NCBI GenBank assembly: GCA_013287095.1
Contig: JABDEJ010000017.1
Coordinates: 1 to 32,464, forward strand
Length of the DNA stretch: 32,464 nucleotides
Reading direction: 5' to 3'
Origin: Bacteroidota bacterium
GTDB lineage: Bacteria; Bacteroidota; Bacteroidia; CAILMK01
Shown one piece after another: positions 31,801 through 32,464 of the stretch. Under the pieces are notes generated by a model. It was not told where the DNA came from. It made no database searches and saw nothing but the letters and a program-made list of their open reading frames with translations. The number at the start of each line of letters is the position of its first letter. Within the stretch, counting starts at the first letter, position 1. A program made the translations under genes and the position numbers.

Positions 31801-32464
31801 TTTGAAAAACCTTTTGGCTACCTCCCCATTCACTTTGATATTCTGATAATTGTATCGATAAAAATCAAACCGGCTGACATCTGCTACGAGACGGGCCTGC
31901 ACACTTTCAAGTGATAATCCCGCCCCATCTATACTACCTGATGCGGTTATATTGCCCAACTTGCTTTCACCGAAAAGTTTACCGATATCAAATTTGTCAA
32001 GATCAACTTTTGCGGTATAGCTGCTCAGCGTCTGGTCTGGCATTATTTTCATGTTTGCATCCAGCTTGCCATTTCCCAGTGCCGTTTCAAAATCGGTATT
32101 TGTCTTAAAATTGTTCAGGAATCCGTTGAAATACCCTTTCACATTCATCTGTCCCATCTTGTCAAGAAAGACAGGCAATTCCAATTCAGGCATCAACTTG
32201 TCGAGTTCTTCCCTGCTTGTATGCACCTGTGCAAACCTTGCTGTGAAAAAGGTTTTATTAATATCGGGAAGGCCCTGGAGATCAGCACGCCCTTTTATGT
32301 TAGAATATTTGCCATAGGATGCTATTAAATCAGAAATATGGAGATTGTTGACTTTGCCACTGCCCTTTAGTCGAACAAAATTTACATCCTCGGTTTTGTC
32401 TTTAAGTTCGGATGTAAAATATTTTAAATCCTTAAAAGACACCTTAGTGTTAGCGAAATCCGCC
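28855..32464 (-). CDS. tamB: TamB/DUF490 translocation and assembly module protein, 5' end outside the window
   Basis: The C-terminal ~1200 residues of a long AsmA/TamB-type protein; the frame stays open through the window edge (a GTG at 32442 is internal, not the start). It is built of repeated amphipathic beta strands, as expected for the lipid-carrying hydrophobic groove that spans the periplasm, and ends with the DUF490 domain (GTYTITDGKYKFTALNG…NPYEAQLNMQAIYTART…GSLFQPEIRLDFDIEE). TamB-like proteins are thought to move phospholipids between inner and outer membranes and to help assemble some outer-membrane proteins. The closing SYRTEFD…KRAKKVKNN suits the outer-membrane-facing end. The DinB-family gene starts 79 bases downstream of its stop. 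Confidence 0.88.
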   Translation of the reverse strand, partial: ADFANTKVSFKDLKYFTSELKDKTEDVNFVRLKGSGKVNNLHISDLIASYGKYSNIKGRADLQGLPDINKTFFTARFAQVHTSREELDKLMPELELPVFLDKMGQMNVKGYFNGFLNNFKTNTDFETALGNGKLDANMKIMPDQTLSSYTAKVDLDKFDIGKLFGESKLGNITASGSIDGAGLSLESVQARLVADVSRFDFYRYNYQNIKVNGEVAKRFFKGSLIANDPNLTLDFKGSVDYRKKKPVYDFSAKIPNANLYALNFAQDSLDISTNLSINVKGIKPDDIDGQVIARGTRLTIPGKVYNFDSMSLYSVVSPDNRIINLYSGLVQAKINGNFQISRLGDLVKAAARHYIDSGFYQFNNESITGQYVNFDIKFINLDPVFSILRTNFSVADSGFLKGSIYSDGNKLVLSGNLPEVSYKALHFKDLAFKGQGDNNGLNLDINAGAFINKDTELVRDAVIKLKSNSEKMFFDIQGTDFMNRKQAFLSGSFDVVNNGQAYLDLSPSSRIKILDDTWNISAQRIVFYKDTLVNIPEFVFSKRNEKIKVDGEYSVRHSYPLRFVMENLDLATVGNFVPAISLFGGSVNGQIILSNLNAKPIMESALYISNAAYNGDTLGTVSAQTNYDENTSKLSIDTKLFNAKGDEIAGAVGAVNIDQSRALALNVKLNQTDLKLFEPFINSVFSELKGQATAAMLITGTFKEPNIAGNIDLSEAEFKVNYTNVKYHFSHKFTFSGRTIIVKDLNVYDPGNNKALVNGLLDLTNLNNFGIDLNIVATKFMALNTSQKNNDLYFGKCFGTGKVSIDGPLDNLKFAIKMKSEKGTTFAMPISSGSTFYGYDYIKFINKSSYLKQMHEVKLSGIELTMELDITPDAFGQIIFDPRVGDIIEAHGSGHLRLEINTDGDFNMYGTYTITDGKYKFTALNGVISKSFTINNGSTITWNGNPYEAQLNMQAIYTARTTLIPLMSSIAANDPAVRENYERLYPVEAILNLKGSLFQPEIRLDFDIEELNQADPGTTDIETRVNQIKGNQQDIDQQVVSLLVLNQFAPVDQGLVGTNLGVNDALNSTVYSSVGDIATSQLNDLISKVRGFESLHVGLNMSSNNLYAKAQEDFSLELSKDVLQKRAKISASYDFDYNNYNTQLAYKLNPDGSFQIKAFGRTNNNPIIDQNSSTQGVGISYRTEFDKISELFRKRAKKVKNN

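Noticed and set aside
32442..32464. GTG at 32442 as the start of the TamB-like gene
   Set aside because: The frame continues open through the window edge with family-like sequence (DFANTKVSFKD), so the start must be outside.

Overview
The window reads as chromosomal DNA from a member of the Bacteroidota, most likely the Chitinophagales/Sphingobacteriales side of the phylum. The sequence-level reasons are: a 1336-residue PKD-repeat surface protein ending in a type IX secretion (gliding-motility type) C-terminal domain; several Bacteroidota-style outer-membrane barrels; a TamB/DUF490 protein; TAnnTTTG promoter boxes very close to start codons with few Shine-Dalgarno sequences; and several families of short palindromic dispersed repeats between genes. 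No rRNA, tRNA, CRISPR array, prophage or classical insertion sequence was seen.

Left part (1-6631): a GbsR/MarR-type regulator with a perfect 10-bp inverted-repeat operator over its own promoter. It is followed by a LolA-like periplasmic protein, two FtsX-type ABC permeases, a LolD-type ATPase and an outer-membrane barrel. Together they look like one envelope-spanning export system for a lipid or lipoprotein of unknown identity. Between the ATPase and the barrel sits a ~528-bp cassette: one DUF559 (PD-(D/E)XK nuclease-like) gene enclosed by ~60-bp inverted palindromic repeats. This is the strongest candidate for an undescribed system in the window, a nuclease-plus-repeat mobile unit reminiscent in layout of REP/RAYT pairs.

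Middle part (6632-21241): mostly housekeeping and envelope genes. They are a TMTC-like GT-C/TPR protein and an ArnT-like GT-C transferase (divergent), an HD-domain protein, a stand-alone receiver protein next to a cystathionine gamma-synthase/lyase, a ClC-CBS chloride transporter lacking two antiporter hallmark residues, a PorT-like barrel, a TerB-like protein, a phosphopantetheinyl transferase, and an HtrA/DegP protease. HtrA is divergent from an overlapping chain of small membrane protein, dapF and a third GT-C-like protein.

Right part (21242-32464): the giant PKD/T9SS protein, bordered on both sides by copies of the same dispersed repeats (including a 143-bp element with 28-bp terminal inverted repeats), then uvrB (TTG start), a DinB-family protein and the 3' part of a tamB-like gene that runs off the right edge. 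Nearly every longer intergenic gap holds a different palindromic repeat family; the three long gaps between convergent genes all do.
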